Positions 43,501 to 54,652 of a stretch of DNA of 64,000 bases are shown here, piece after piece. The notes below the pieces were generated by a model. The model did not search any database and had not been told where the DNA came from. It saw only the letters and a list, made by a program, of their open reading frames with translations. Each line of letters opens with the position of its first letter. Positions within the stretch are counted from its first letter, which is position 1. The position numbers were made by a program, and so were the translations under genes. The stretch is from Glaciozyma antarctica PI12 (lineage: Eukaryota; Basidiomycota; Microbotryomycetes; Kriegeriales; Camptobasidiaceae), in assembly GCA_002917775.1 (NCBI GenBank), contig KZ627147.1, positions 166,226 through 230,225 of the forward strand, in the 5' to 3' direction.

Positions 43501-44519
43501 GGAATAGCGAGGTTAGCAAGGTGGAAAGAAAGTCGGGGAGAACGCAAACGCACTGAGCTCTTCGTACGAGTAGTCAAAGGTGAACATCGCGACGGGCATG
43601 AAGCGCTGGTACGCCTGGTGGAGGAGGTGCATCGGGTTGTCGACCGTTTCGACGTCGGCCTTCTTCCTCTCCTGCGGCTCCTCCCCTGCCTCCGCCCTCG
43701 CCTTCTTCCCAATCTCCAGCATGCCATGCTTTATCGCCAACCGCGACACTGCCTCCTTTGCCTCCTTCTTCGTGTCGTACGTAGCGGGAACGGTGAACGT
43801 GCGAGTGCCGGAGGGAGGGATGTGGAGGTGAAGGGTGCAGCCGAACGTCTTGTCCAAGGTCGACTGGCCGAGCTCAAATTTAGGCGAGTTGTGTACCGTA
43901 ACGTGCTCGCGCCAGTACTGGCAGAGGAACTTGACGGGGCTGCGGAGAGGGCGGAGTTAGGGTGCTGTCGCGAGATGCTCAGGATGGGAATGAGACGTAC
44001 GCCGTGACTCGCTCGTCGACTGGGATCGCAGAGGCACTGGAGGAGGAAGACTCGACAGGCACGTCGTCTACGTCCATGTCGGCCTCGAGAGGTTGGGTAA
44101 GCGTCTCGCGAGAAGGCAGCAGAGTCGATTGGAGGTCGTCCCCTTCGTCGTCGCTCTCAGCCGTCGGGATATCGCCAGTGCTGCTCGACATGACCTGTTC
44201 AACTTCTATCCTGCAGTCACGCGGAGTCAGCTCCATCTCGAGCTCGCCGTCGCTCCTGGCGAAGCGCGCAGACGCACCTCTCCTGGTCCTCCAACTGCTT
44301 GACGCGGTCGATCATAGGCACTGCGCCCATAGCGAGGAGGTTGCTGGTGACGCTGAAGAAGGCATCTCGCTCTGCCTTGTCGACAGGTACGTCCTCGATT
44401 CCTGGTACGCCGGAGGGTTGCGAGGTGCGCGGGCGTTTGGCGGCTGGCTCTAAAGTTGAGGCTGCTGGGGCTGCTGGAGGTGGAGAGGAGTATTCGAGAG
44501 TCCTTTTGTTCGAGTCCAT
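40506..44519 (-). CDS. Protein with six to seven tandem dsRBD-like modules and Gln/Gly-rich linkers
   Basis: It starts MDSNKRTLEYSSPPPAAPAA and ends LKHLLKEKAAKA. A module of about 60-70 residues recurs: a beta strand like FGCTLHLHIPP, an F-T-V-P turn, then a K-x-x-A-K-E-A-A-type helix (for example YDTKKEAKEAVSRLAIKHGM, YPTKKHAKEAVVRAALTAGV, FSRTEAEEAVARLAIQDGVL, GSKREAREAAASVAMAQNVI). This is the shape of a divergent double-stranded-RNA-binding domain. I count clear copies near 43.8, 43.4, 43.0, 42.6, 41.9 and 41.25 kb and a weaker seventh at the C-terminus. The linker between copies 4 and 5 is RGG-like and carries nine Gln from (CTG)9 at 42241-42267. Other linkers are Ala/Pro/Ser-rich. Function is unknown. 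RNA binding is an inference. Confidence 0.75.
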
Positions 44520-45847
44520 CCTGCTCTAGAGTGGAGTAGGAGGAGGGAAGAGGAGCAGGAGCTGCGCCTGAAGAATAAGGCGTTGGAATTTTGCTAGCCA
44601 CGTAGCAAGCGAGCGCCGTCCAGCTTCGACGGTCCTTCTTCCACTCTACCCCGCTCTACTTCTTGCGATTCAACCAAAGCAGCGTGAGAATCTGCAATCA
44701 GCGCTGGCGTCGAGCGCGAACTCCTCGTTTGTCCTTCGCACCCTCGCTCGCTCGCTCGGTCCCTTTCTGTCGTGGTCCTGCTCGTTCGTCCCTCCTGATA
44801 CTCTCGAAGCAATCAGTTCCAACGATTGCTAATTCCTGGCAGCTCGATCGCTTCTGTCGTCGCTCTAGAAGTAGCCAGGAACTGAACGAGGTGAGAGGCC
44901 GCAGCCTCCTTCCCTGCTCTCGTCGCGCTTGCTCTGCCTTCTCCCACTCGTTCTCCGACCTTTTTCGCTTTCGAAGCCACCTAATAAGCGTTCTGGACGA
45001 GTCAGCGATAATCAAGGCTGCTGGTCGAGGACCTCTGATTCAGCGAATTGATTCGGACAGCTGCTTCGTTTTTTAGATTGTGGTCCAGGGCGTTCGCTAA
45101 TGCGCTTTTTCCGCTTTGAATAAGTACAAACAAGAGGTGAGGGAGCATTAATCTGCTATGCGAATCCGAGGTGGCGAATCGAGATTCCCTTGCGAAGGAG
45201 TTCCGTTTCGAGATTGCGATGGCTCACCTCCTCCTTTGTTCTCCTCGCTTCTCCTTCTGATATCGCGCCATAGACCTAGAATACATAGCTGGCACGCAGC
45301 TGCACTCCCCTCGGACTCCTCACACCCGGGAGAGAGTCTTCATTCCGCTCCTCTTTCTCTTCGTCCCGTTGCCCCTCGCGCAAGCGTCACCACTGTCCAT
45401 CTGCTCAGACTCGACGTGAATCTTCTGTCGAAAGCTTTACTAGAGATTCCGGTTCTTTTATCTGCGGCGCGAAACATTGGAGCGAGGAAAGCCTGAGCTG
45501 CGCGGACTCAGCAGCTGATCAGGATCCGCTTCGACTTTGACGAGGTTCCACGAGCTACAAGCCCTTAACGACTGTATCTCTCTTAAATGCGAAATTTCAA
45601 GCCTGCAGGACAAAGTGAAGCCCTCTGGACGCTCAAACGACTCGACCGAGGACGCGTTTACGAGGGAGTTAGTGGGGGAGGCAGCGGAGCTCAACGACAC
45701 CGCAGGCGCCTGGTAGAAGCTTCACTAAGCTCACCAACAGCTTGACTTCACTGCAAAACGCGCGCAGAACAAAGCGGAAGGAACCTCCTCCAGCCCCCGA
45801 GTGCGTCCTCGAAAAAAACCCACGAGCGCGTCTCTCTCCTCTTCACC
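44520..45847. other. 1.3-kb region with traces of a cryptic plus-strand gene
   Basis: The left part contains the promoter of the dsRBD-like gene and the right part that of NUC1. Between them, plus-strand pieces look like exons flanked by good splice signals. See the entry at 44841-45714. No full gene could be assembled. There is a short inverted repeat around 44836-44879 (TTCCTGGC...GCCAGGAA). Confidence 0.4.
44841..45714 (+). CDS. Possible unresolved spliced gene, product unknown
   Basis: An exon-like block reads LDRFCRRSRSSQELNE between an acceptor (GCTAATTCCTGGCAG) and a donor (GAG|GTGAGA). A later block after CTGATCAG reads LTRFHELQALNDCISLKCEI, then SSLQDKVKPSGRSNDSTE and ELVGEAAELNDTAGAW, and ends in TAG at about 45714. 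The last block is coiled-coil-like with biased codons. Between them, LSKALLEIPVLLSAARNIGA may be another exon. No start or consistent phase was found, so the limits are only those of the visible pieces. Confidence 0.25.
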
Positions 45848-47311
45848 ATGTCCTCCTCCCTCCTCCACGCCGCCATCGCCGGCGCCGCCTTCACTCTCGG
45901 CGTCGGAACCGCCTTGGCTCTCAGCCCCTCTGCTCCGGTCCCTCGTCCAGCTCGGAAGGAGGAGCTCCTGGTGCCTGTCGATTCGCGTGGTTCTCCGTTC
46001 CCTCCGCGCTCCGGGGCGCCGCCTGCTATCTTTAATGGAGGGTTGACGGTGGTAGAGGGTGCGGGGAAGGTGATTCAGCCGGGGCAGATTGGTGAGTGCG
46101 CGGTGGGAGGAGGGAAGGGGGACGGAGCTGATGGTTGGGGTTGCAGGTCCTATCGCCGACTTCCTGCAGCGCGCAGCGTACGCCACAGGTGCGTGAAGAT
46201 TTGGAGCGTAGGGAGAGTGACGACGCTGAAGCTACGATGGCTCACGCAGCGTACGACCGACGGAATCGGATCCCAGCTTGGACAGCAGAGCACCTCACCG
46301 CCGCCTCCCTCAAGCGCGCACCAACACAAGACGGTAGCGCTCCATCCGGTGGAGATCGTGCCAACTCGACGTTCCGCGAGGACGAGGACATCCCTCCCAT
46401 GTTCCGAGCGCACCTGCTCGATTACTTCCGTTCTGGTTATGGTGCGTCCTTCTCTCCTCTCGCGCGGGACTGGAACCGAATCGCATGTACAGATCGTGGA
46501 CATATGGTCCCTGCTGCCGACGCCAAGATGAGCCAAAAAGCGATGGACGAGACGTTCCTCCTCTCCAACGTCGCGCCCCAAGTCGGTGACGGCTTCAACC
46601 GCCACTGTCCGTCTCCTCCCTCCTCCCTCCTTCCCGACTCACCCACGAATCAACCGCAGACTGGGCCTACGTCGAAGCCTTCTGCCGAAACCTCACCAAA
46701 GATTTCGAGGACGTCTACGTCTTCACAGTCCCTCTCTTCCTCCCCCGCCGAGCTCCCGACGGGAAATGGCGCGTCGTACGTGCCTCCCTCTCCCTCCTTT
46801 CCCCACTAACCTCTCGCAAAGTCCTACGAGATGATCGCACCCCCCGACACTCCTCCCACTATCGCCGTCCCGACTCATTTCGCCAAAGTCGTCCTCGCTT
46901 CTCGTCCGCCTCGAACGACGCGAGGAGAGAAGGAGTGGAACCTCGGAGCGTTCGTTCTTCCTAACGAAGTGATTGCTGATACGACGCCTTTGACGTCGTT
47001 TGTGGTCCCTGGTACGTTCTTGCTGCGTTCGGGAGAGGAGCAGAGCTGATGAGGGTGCGATCGCAGTCGAGGCGGTCGAGAGTTCGGCGGGACTGAGTTT
47101 GTTCCCCATCGCATTGAAGCAGAGTGCGAAGGCGCTTTGCCAGGTCAGTCCCGTTCCGAGCACAGGAGGAAGCAGGGAGAAGCGAGAAACTGACGAGGGG
47201 ACGTGCACGCAGACGGTGTCATGCCAGCTCGTGATCCGGAGGTTCGATGATGCGCAGAAGAAGGTCGGTGGAGGAGGGAAGGGGAAGAGGGAGAGGAGCT
47301 CGACGCTGTAA
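45848..47311 (+). CDS. NUC1: Mitochondrial endonuclease G-type nuclease
   Basis: DNA/RNA non-specific endonuclease of the mitochondrial inner membrane, involved in DNA degradation and cell death. It starts MSSSLLHAAIAGAAFTLGVG, a targeting/membrane segment. Family blocks: YDRRNRIPAWTAEHLTAASL, DIPPMFRAHLLDYFRSGYDR, the catalytic RGHMVPAADAK (catalytic His in RGH), then FLLSNVAPQVGDGFNRHYWA and DVYVFTVPLFLPRRAPDGKW. The catalytic block is assembled across an intron (GTGCGT...GTACAG). It ends ...KRERSSTL with TAA at 47309-47311. About 360 residues with six introns. It faces COX5 tail to tail. Confidence 0.93.
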
Positions 47312-47510
47312 GACGCCCCGTGCACGCAGGCCACCCAGTGCCCCACCTTGTCCCCGCCCCAACATCTCGGAGACCACCACCTGAGCTCTGTCGGAAACCA
47401 AACAACCTCGTTTTCGAATACCTCCAACGTCCTTCTCCCATTGCGGCACCATCCGTCCAGCCCGCACTCCCACAAACCCCGCTCCTCCTTCTTCCGTGAC
47501 GACGATACGC

Positions 47511-48378
47511 TTAGGCGGCGTATCCCTTTCCGGTGTATCCAGGGGACGAAGGGCCCTGCGAACGCAAGGGTTAGCAAAGAGCAGACGAGCGATCAAGCAG
47601 GAACGCACGGTGAAGGGATCCTGCTTTTGCTCGACGGCGCGGGCGTTGGAAGCCTCCTGCCACTCCTTAGTGACGGTCCGGGGCTTCTCCGTTCCTGCAA
47701 TTCGTACTCGCATCAGCTTCCCATCCTTCCCTAGCTCCTCCAGCTCGTGCATCCGAGAGAGAGAAAGGGACTGACCGAAGAGGCGGACGGTGTAGAAGAG
47801 TCCGGCAGCGATGAGGACGGCGGCAATCGTTCCTCCGAACGTCTTGGCTCCAGCTCCAGCGGGGAGGATAGGCTCCCTAGGTCCATGAGGGCCGAAAGCG
47901 ACGTAGTACGCTATCGTACGCAAGGAGGGAGAGACCCAATCAGTATCCGACAACTTCGCGTGGCTTCCCAGTCGGCGGGCCAGGGTGGACGACGTACAGG
48001 CCTTCTTCTCGTCGGGGGAAAGCTCCGTCCAGGGCTTCTTCTGGAGCTCCTCGAGCGCCTTGAAGGTCGACTCCTGCTCGGCGGGAGTGAGCGTCTTCCA
48101 GGAAGCCTCGATCTGCGTTTTGAAAGGGCGCGGGTTGGCCGAGCGAAAATGGGCGTGATGGGGAGAGGCGGATAGGGTGCGGGAAGGGGAGAAGGGGAGG
48201 AACAGGGTTAGCAGAGGTTTTGAGGCGGCGGGGAGGGGTTAGAGCGCACGTTGGAGAGGGAGACGGGGGCAGGGGCGGCGACGGAGGAAGAGGGAGCGTG
48301 GGATGCGGAGATGGTCGATGCCGAGCGGGCGACGAGGACGACTCGGGGCGTGCTTCGGAGGGCGCGGGCGGCAAGCAT
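47511..48378 (-). CDS. COX5: Cytochrome c oxidase subunit IV (yeast Cox5-type)
   Basis: Nuclear-encoded subunit of respiratory complex IV. It starts MLAARALRSTPRVVLVARSA, a typical mitochondrial presequence rich in Arg and Ser. The mature part has IEASWKTLTPAEQESTFKAL, ALEELQKKPWTELSPDEKKA, the YYVAFGPHGPREP motif, one membrane helix (GGTIAAVLIAAGLFYTVRLF) and TKEWQEASNARAVEQKQDPF. After the last intron it ends TGPSSPGYTGKGYA, matching the C-terminus of fungal Cox5. About 195 residues. Five introns are inferred, all with GTGCGT/GTACGT-type donors. Confidence 0.92.
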
Positions 48379-49441
48379 GTTGGCGAGGGGGACTGGGGGT
48401 GGTGGTGGTGAGTAGGGCAGGGGAGGAGGAGGAGGCAGTAGCGAGTGCACCCGAATTTCCCCTCCGAGATATTTTCGCTCAGGTACCAGGTGGCTAGCTT
48501 TTCACTGCTTCCTTTCACTCTTAGCAGGGACAGAGGAGACTGCTAGAAACACTCAGAGTACTCAGGACATGGTCAAAGCAACGAGCCGACCTTTGGTCTG
48601 GTCCTTAGTTCTGCTCCTGAGCGCGGCTCAGCTCTCGTTCTCGGCGGATCTTCTCCGCTTGCAGCTTTCGTTGCCCTACGACTCTTCCACCTGGACACGT
48701 CCTACCAGAACAATCCCCTGCGAGTGGAAGGTGGTGGCGGAGCCGCTCGGGACTGGACTGCGAACGCGTGTTCGGCGCCGCCGAGCTGAGGCTCCTCCTT
48801 CGCAGCGGACTGATCGCACGGGGGTGCTCCTATCGACGAGCATCCGGCCTTCTGCGAAAGTTATTTCAATTTCGGAGCCACCCTGGGCTGCTTGCAAGGC
48901 GCGGACCGTCTGCAACCAACGCATTCCTCCCTCGCCAAAATCGCTCCCTCGATTTTCGCCTGCTCCTCGCTCCTCAGTCTCTCCGACTCGCACAGAACCA
49001 CTACGCTTCGCCTCCTGAATCTGCGTACAGTCTGCTCGCCTGCGCCTGACCGCGTTCCCCGAACCCCACAGCGAAAGGCGCAGTCCGCTCCCGTTGCTGC
49101 CCAGAGGACACTGGTGAGCCTATCGTAGCAGGAGAAGAATCGAAGCGACTACGAAGCAGAGCGTCAGGAAGATATTAAACTGTTACATCTATTCCTGAGT
49201 CCGAATTTACGGCCAACACTATCACTTCTCGAGGCGAAAGCGAGGTCAGCGGTTGGCTTCGCACCTGGCGGAGACAAGAACGTACCGACGATTCCATAAA
49301 CACCCTCGAAATCAATACGTGGCGAAGGAGATCAGCGGATCGAAAGGGAGAGGAGACGATCGCGTACACAAAGCTCGCTGCGGCTCTGCGCGAATAAATC
49401 AGCCTGCGAAGCCCTCAAGCAGGATCATGCCGACGTACCTA
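48379..49441. other. 1.1-kb region between COX5 and the GAF gene
   Basis: The left 150 bp should be the COX5 promoter. A plus-strand frame with a signal-peptide-like start lies at 48569 (separate entry). The right end (about 49160-49441) shows a minus-strand donor GTACGT just after the GAF gene stop, consistent with a 3' UTR intron. Nothing else was recognised. Confidence 0.4.
48569..49018 (+). CDS. Candidate small secreted protein
   Basis: An unbroken frame of 149 codons starts MVKATSRPLVWSLVLLLSAA and continues QLSFSADLLRLQL, a good signal peptide with likely cleavage after FSA. The following part, with TRTIPCEWKVVAEPLG, is plausible. The second half is Arg/Ser/Pro-rich, and another frame there (HPAFCESYFNFGATLGCLQG) looks at least as coding. 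An unresolved intron is therefore likely and the C-terminus is uncertain. No family was recognised. Confidence 0.35.
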   Translation: MVKATSRPLVWSLVLLLSAAQLSFSADLLRLQLSLPYDSSTWTRPTRTIPCEWKVVAEPLGTGLRTRVRRRRAEAPPSQRTDRTGVLLSTSIRPSAKVISISEPPWAACKARTVCNQRIPPSPKSLPRFSPAPRSSVSPTRTEPLRFAS

Positions 49442-51175
49442 TCACGAATTCGCACCCGCATAGGCTACCAACGCCGTCGCGTGCTCCAAATCGTGTGCAA
49501 ACGTCTTGAAGAACAAAAAGTCCTGCTTATTGAGAACGCGCGTGCGAGACTCCGAGAACCCTCCCAGGACGTATCCCGTCCCCTCGTTCGTCGCCACCTT
49601 TACCACGATTCCCGTCGTAAACTCTCCCTCCTCAACCTCGGTATCCCCATCCTCGTCCGCGTACAGCAGCGCGTTGCTAGCGAAAGCGAGCGTTACTCGA
49701 TGGAGGTCGATGTCGTAAAAAGGAGGGGAGAAGGGGGCGTTGTGTGACGAGAGGATTCGGATAGGTTTGGCAGAGGGAGAGGGGAAGAGAGGGAGGTCGA
49801 TAGCGAGGAGGTAGGCGAAATCGAGGTCGAGGGATTCGCTAACGAGCTGCGTCGCGAGATCCAAATGCGCCTTGATGTCGTGCGAGACGCGCACGGGAGA
49901 GGCGTAAATCCCTTTGCGATCCCTTCTTCGCTTGCAGAACGTTGGCGTAATGGTCGTCGAGACGAAGGCGTCCGGTGCGGGAGGAGAGGTCGCGGGCTCT
50001 GGAACGGCTTGAGGAGCGGCGACGGCGTCGTCTTGCTGGCCGAATTCCGAGGCGGGCTTCGAGGGAGGAGGTGTCGATTCGACGACTGTGCGGTTCAGGA
50101 ACGCCTCGCGCTTCTTCGCAAGCTCGACCGCCTTGCGCTCCTGCTGCTCCTGCTCCCACTGCGCGATCTCGACTCCAGCTCGTCGTCCCAGCTCGGCCAA
50201 GTACGCTCGATCCTCGTTCGAGAAGCTTTTGCGAGCAGTCGGGTCGAGGATGCAGAAGATTCCAGCTGGGTAGGAGGTGCTGGACGCGTCGCCGAACGAA
50301 GCTGGCGCCATGATGGGAACAGCGGCGTAGAATCCTCCGCCATCGCACCCGAAATTGTTCTTGGCGAACCTGGAAAGAGAGCTTCAGCTGAGATCAAAGC
50401 TACACGACGAGAAGGGCGACCCACCGCCAATCCTTCGCTAGATTGAGAATCACAAGGCCATCGTCCTGTCCCGTCGAAGCCATGAGCATCGTGTGGCTAC
50501 AGACGGTCGCTGAGGATTAATCGCATCAGTGTCGCACTCCGAGTAGTCTCTCAAGCTGAATAACGCACATTCACGAGGAAGCGAAGCGACCCCCAGCCCC
50601 TCCTCCGCAAGGAACACCTGGTCGTTCCGATCCATCAACGAAACGCTCGAAGCGCTCGTCTTAAAAAACTCCTTCGCCTCGCGCGCAAGCTCCTTGATCG
50701 CAGGCCGACTGGCGAGATCGTGCCTGGCGGAAGGAGCCTCCCCGGACGTCCCGGACGCGGAGGGTTTCCGGCTTCGATTGGAGACGTCAAGGCTGTCAAC
50801 AGCGCGCTGCCTCCGCTTCTCGTTCAGAGGCACGGGTGCACGGAATTGCCCAGAGAGCGTTCGCGCTTCAGAGGTCGAGAGGGAGGTGGGAGGAGGAGGC
50901 GGGTCTTCAAAGTCGATCAAACCCTGCCGTCGCAATCAGCTCTCGCGCCCTCCCCATTCTACCCGACTCACCGCCGCGTACGCGCTTTCCCACTCGGCCC
51001 ACGTCGCTGGGATCTCGCTGGCCGGACTAGACGAGTTGATCCGTCCCTGTCTGGGTCGACGGAGGGTTGGTTTCGGCAGCAGCACCGGCTCCTCCGCCAG
51101 GGTTGACGCTGCGGGAGCGAGAGCGGCGTCCTTGAGCTTGGATGGCTTGCGAAAAAGGTTGCGGAGGGAGGGCAT
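49442..51175 (-). CDS. GAF-domain protein
   Basis: It starts MPSLRNLFRKPSKLKDAAL and has a disordered N-terminus, then a GAF-type sensor fold: SRPAIKELAREAKEFFKTSA, SSVSLMDRNDQVFLAEEGLG, LVILNLAKDWRFAKNNFG, FYAAVPIMAPASFG and SYPAGIFCILDPTARKSFSN, followed by a long helix (YLAELGRRAGVEIAQWEQEQ). The C-terminal half (SVSLDLDFAYLLAIDLPLF-like and GIVVKVATNEGTGYVLGGFS blocks) may be a second, divergent GAF domain. It ends LVAYAGANS. No kinase or cyclase domain is attached, so it is probably a free-standing sensor or redox protein. The ligand is unknown. It lies 280 bp downstream of GCN20 on the same strand. Confidence 0.8.
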
Positions 51176-51454
51176 GCTGCCGCTGCTTCTTGCGAGGGCC
51201 AGGAGGATAGGAACGCGGAGGAGAAAGCAAGCAGGGCAGCAAACGAAGCTGGTGATCAAAAGATCTGCTGTTCGATCGCGTCCCGCATGTGAGACAGCTC
51301 AACCTTGTCCTTGCGCTCTCTCTCCTCCTACGAGCAGAACGAGACGAGTCAGGTGAGCAGGAAGAAGATGCGAGGGGTTGAGGCAAAGGAAGCAAGGACA
51401 CGGCTCAAGTTTCCAGTCCCGCCTGCTTCTACACACGCCAACCATCTCTCGCGT

Positions 51455-54400
51455 TTCTGCACCGGGAAGAGGTCAGCGACTGCCTCCGCACAGGAAAGCG
51501 AGAGAGAGACGCACAGGTAGGCTTGTTCTTGGCGTTGTTCTGGCGACGAGAAACAGGTCAGCGAAGAACGCAGAGTTCGGCAGCGAAAACGACCGCACGA
51601 TGATGAGATCCTTGTACGCCGAGACGTCTCCGTAGAACTTCTCGCACTTCTGGTCGGCACACTGTAGCGTAGAACAGGATTAGCGGAGTTCTTTGCGGGG
51701 AAGGGGCGGCGACGCACGACCCAGAGCTCGTTGCAGACGCTGCGAAGGGAGGATCAGTCGCTTGAGCTCGAGACGCGCGAGCGGGAACGTACTTGTGAAT
51801 AAAAGTAGAGTCGTGAGAGATGACGATAACTGCGAGAATACGGTTCGTGAACGATTCGGAAGCGAGACGCAGGGAATCCTACCTCCGCCGTTCCACACCT
51901 TCAAAGCCTGCACATCGAAATCGTCAGCTCCGGCGCTGTGAAGCGACGACGAGAGGCACTCACGTCCATCAGAGCGTCGAGACCCTCGATGTCCAAGTGG
52001 TTCGTAGGCTGAGCAACGAACCATCATCAGCTGAAGCAATCTCTAAATGTGCCCGGCGACTCACCTCATCGAGCAGCAGGATGTGAGGCCGTTGAAGCGA
52101 GAGCGTCGCGAACGAAACACGACTCTTCTGTCCTCCCGACAGCGTCCCGATAAGCTGCAATCCCGTCATACCCTGTCACCCCCTCATCAGCTCTCTTCTT
52201 CAATCCCAGCGCGGAATCCGCTCACCGTAATCCCAAACGCTCCCAAGTGCTGCCGGTACTCCTGGTCCGTCTTGCCCGGGAACATCTTCTGCAAGAACGC
52301 AACGCTGTTGAGCGTCAAATCGAGTGAGTCGATGTGGTGTTGCGCAAAATCTGCTCTCAGCGCGTCAGCGAGCGAAGAGTTTGAAGGAGGAGGGTACGCA
52401 CAGGCGATGCGAAGACGACCGTTACGGGATTGCTGGCCGTGAGTAGGCGAGATCTCTCCGATAAGAAGCTTCATCCTACGCTCTCCAGCATCAGTAACTT
52501 CTCCCATCCGCACGAGCGACGAAACCGAACGCACAAGGTGGATTTTCCCGCTCCGTTCGCACCAATGATCGCGAGCCGCGAATCCAGTCCGACGTCGATG
52601 TTGACGCCCTTGAGAATCGGCTTCTCCTTCGTGTACCCGAACGAGACTTCGGACAACTGCAAGAGCGGCGGCGAGATCTTATCGCAGTCTTGGAACTTGA
52701 ACTTGACGATGTCGTCTTCCTCTGGTGGCTCGAGCTCGGGAAGCTTCTCGAGAACCTTGATCTTGGACTGAGCCTGGGCGGCGCGGTTGGCGTTGTCTGT
52801 GAAGAGGTCAGCGAGGGTGGGGTGGAGGAGGGGAGGGGACGAACAGCGCCAGCGGTCGATGAAGGCCTGGAGATGAGCGCGGAACTGAAGCTGAGCCTCG
52901 TACTCGCGCTTCTGGTTCTTGGCGCGCTCCGACTTGGTAGCGTAGAACTGCTTGAAGTTTCCTGCGTCGTCACAGTATCAGTTCTGCTTCTTCGCTGGCC
53001 GAGAGAGGAGTAATGCGGACGGACCCTTGAAGTAGTCGAGACGCTCGCTGTGCTGGTACACGATATCGGTCGCGACGGCGTCGAGGAAAGCTCGGTCGTG
53101 AGAAACGACGAGGAGGGTACCGGGCCAGGTCTGGAGGTAGTCTTCGAGCCAGGCGAGAGCGTTGAGATCCAAGTTGTTCGAAGGCTGCGAGGGGTGAGGT
53201 TAGCGAGTTGCCGTGGTAGGTATGACGGTAGCGCACCTCATCGAGGAGAAGAAGATCGGGCTTGCAGAAGAGTGCTGAGGGCGAAGATGATTAGCGTGAA
53301 GCGAGGGAGGTGCCGTTGGGACGAACCTCGTGCGAGCGACAGTCGCATCCTCCATCCTCCAGAGAACGCACGCGTAGGCATGTCCTACCACACAACCATC
53401 AGCTCTCTCCCCCACACGCATCTCACTGAAAGCACGCACCTGATCCGAGGCCGAGAACCCAAGTCCCGCCAACAGCTCCGCCGCCCTACTCGGTCCACTA
53501 TCCGCATCAATCTCGACCAAAAGCTGCTGCACCTCTCCAAGCCTCGCCGTCGCATCCTCCGTCTTGCGATTCTTACTCGCCGCCACTCCCTCCTCGGCCT
53601 CCTTGCCCTCCGCCACATCCTTCGCCTCGACATCCTCCATGGTTTGAAGAACGGCGTTGAGCTCCTTCTCCTCTGCGAGGAGACGAGTGCGGTGGACGTC
53701 GGCTTGTAGGACGGATTCGATGGCGAGAGTGTCGTCGCCGATGACTTCCTGTGCGGAGCGGGGTTAGCTGGAAGTTGCCAGCTTTGACGGGGGAGAGGAG
53801 ACGGACCTGCTGCACGAAGAGAATGGAGAGGTGGGAGGGGATGGCGACTTCTCGGAGAGCCATGGCGCGGAGGAGGGTCGACTTTCCGATACCTGGAGAG
53901 CGGGGTTAGGATGATCGTGAGTGACGGAGGCCGCGAAAGGCGGACCGTTGCGACCGATGAGACCGTAGCGGCTGCAAAGAGTGCACGTCAGCTGCCGTAG
54001 ATAAAATAGCAGGAACTGGGACTCACCGACCCTCGGCGAGCGTGAGAGTAGCGTTGGAGAGGATGCGCAGAGATCCAAACGACAAGTCGATTGCCTCCAA
54101 TTGAATGTCTTTGCTCTTTCCCTTGTTGGCAGAGGCCAGCTGGAGCGGGTTGACCTCGAGGAAGAGCTCCTCGTACGACTTCTGGCCTTTGTTGGCGTCC
54201 ATCAGCTTGGAGCCCTCGTATGCTCCCCTCCTGTCCCTCTTCTCCATCTTTGCCCTGATCTTGGCCTCGGCCTTTTCGAGCGCCTTGAGGTTGACCTGCG
54301 TATCGCGCGCTTTCACGACGGAAGCGATGTCGACCACCTGCGTGACGGTCTGCTTCTTGGAGAGGTGCTCCTGCCGACGCATGTCGAGGACCTTGTCGAG

Positions 54401-54652
54401 CTTTGCTGGGCCAGTCGAGCGGGTTCCACCAGTTTGAACATCCCAAAGAGACTGGAGGGAGGCGCAGATCGAGTCGACGTCGTCCTGGGGGAGGGATTCG
54501 GACTCGAGGAGAGGGCGGATGAAGGACTCGACGGGTTCGTCGTCGGCGTCGGAGGCGTCTGCCCAGAGGGACGTAACGTAGTCGATGATAGGCCAGTCGA
54601 GCTGGGATTGATTAACTGCTGCAAAGGCAGCGTTGAGGATCTCAGCTGCCAT
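51455..54652 (-). CDS. GCN20: ABC-F ATPase Gcn20/ABCF3
   Basis: Translation-linked ABC-F protein that helps Gcn1 activate the kinase Gcn2 on uncharged tRNA. It has no membrane segments. The N-terminal ABCF3-type region (MAAEILNAAFAAVNQSQLDW, RRQEHLSKKQTVTQVVDIAS) precedes two ATPase cassettes. Cassette 1: LIGRNGIGKSTLLRAMALRE and LLLLDEPSNNLDLNALAWLE. Cassette 2: AIIGANGAGKSTLMKLLIGE, TLSGGQKSRVSFATLSLQRP and LLLDEPTNHLDIEGLDALMD. The linker has RWRYNANRAAQAQSKIKVLE. The protein ends INNAKNKPT, with a stop codon formed across an intron as T|AA (51515 and 51456-51455). More exon-like sequence lies just downstream. It diverges from TIF34 across 311 bp. Confidence 0.93.

Noticed and set aside
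49253-49747. Plus-strand frame of 164 codons
   Set aside because: Antisense to the conserved C-terminal part of the GAF gene, Arg-rich and without homology.
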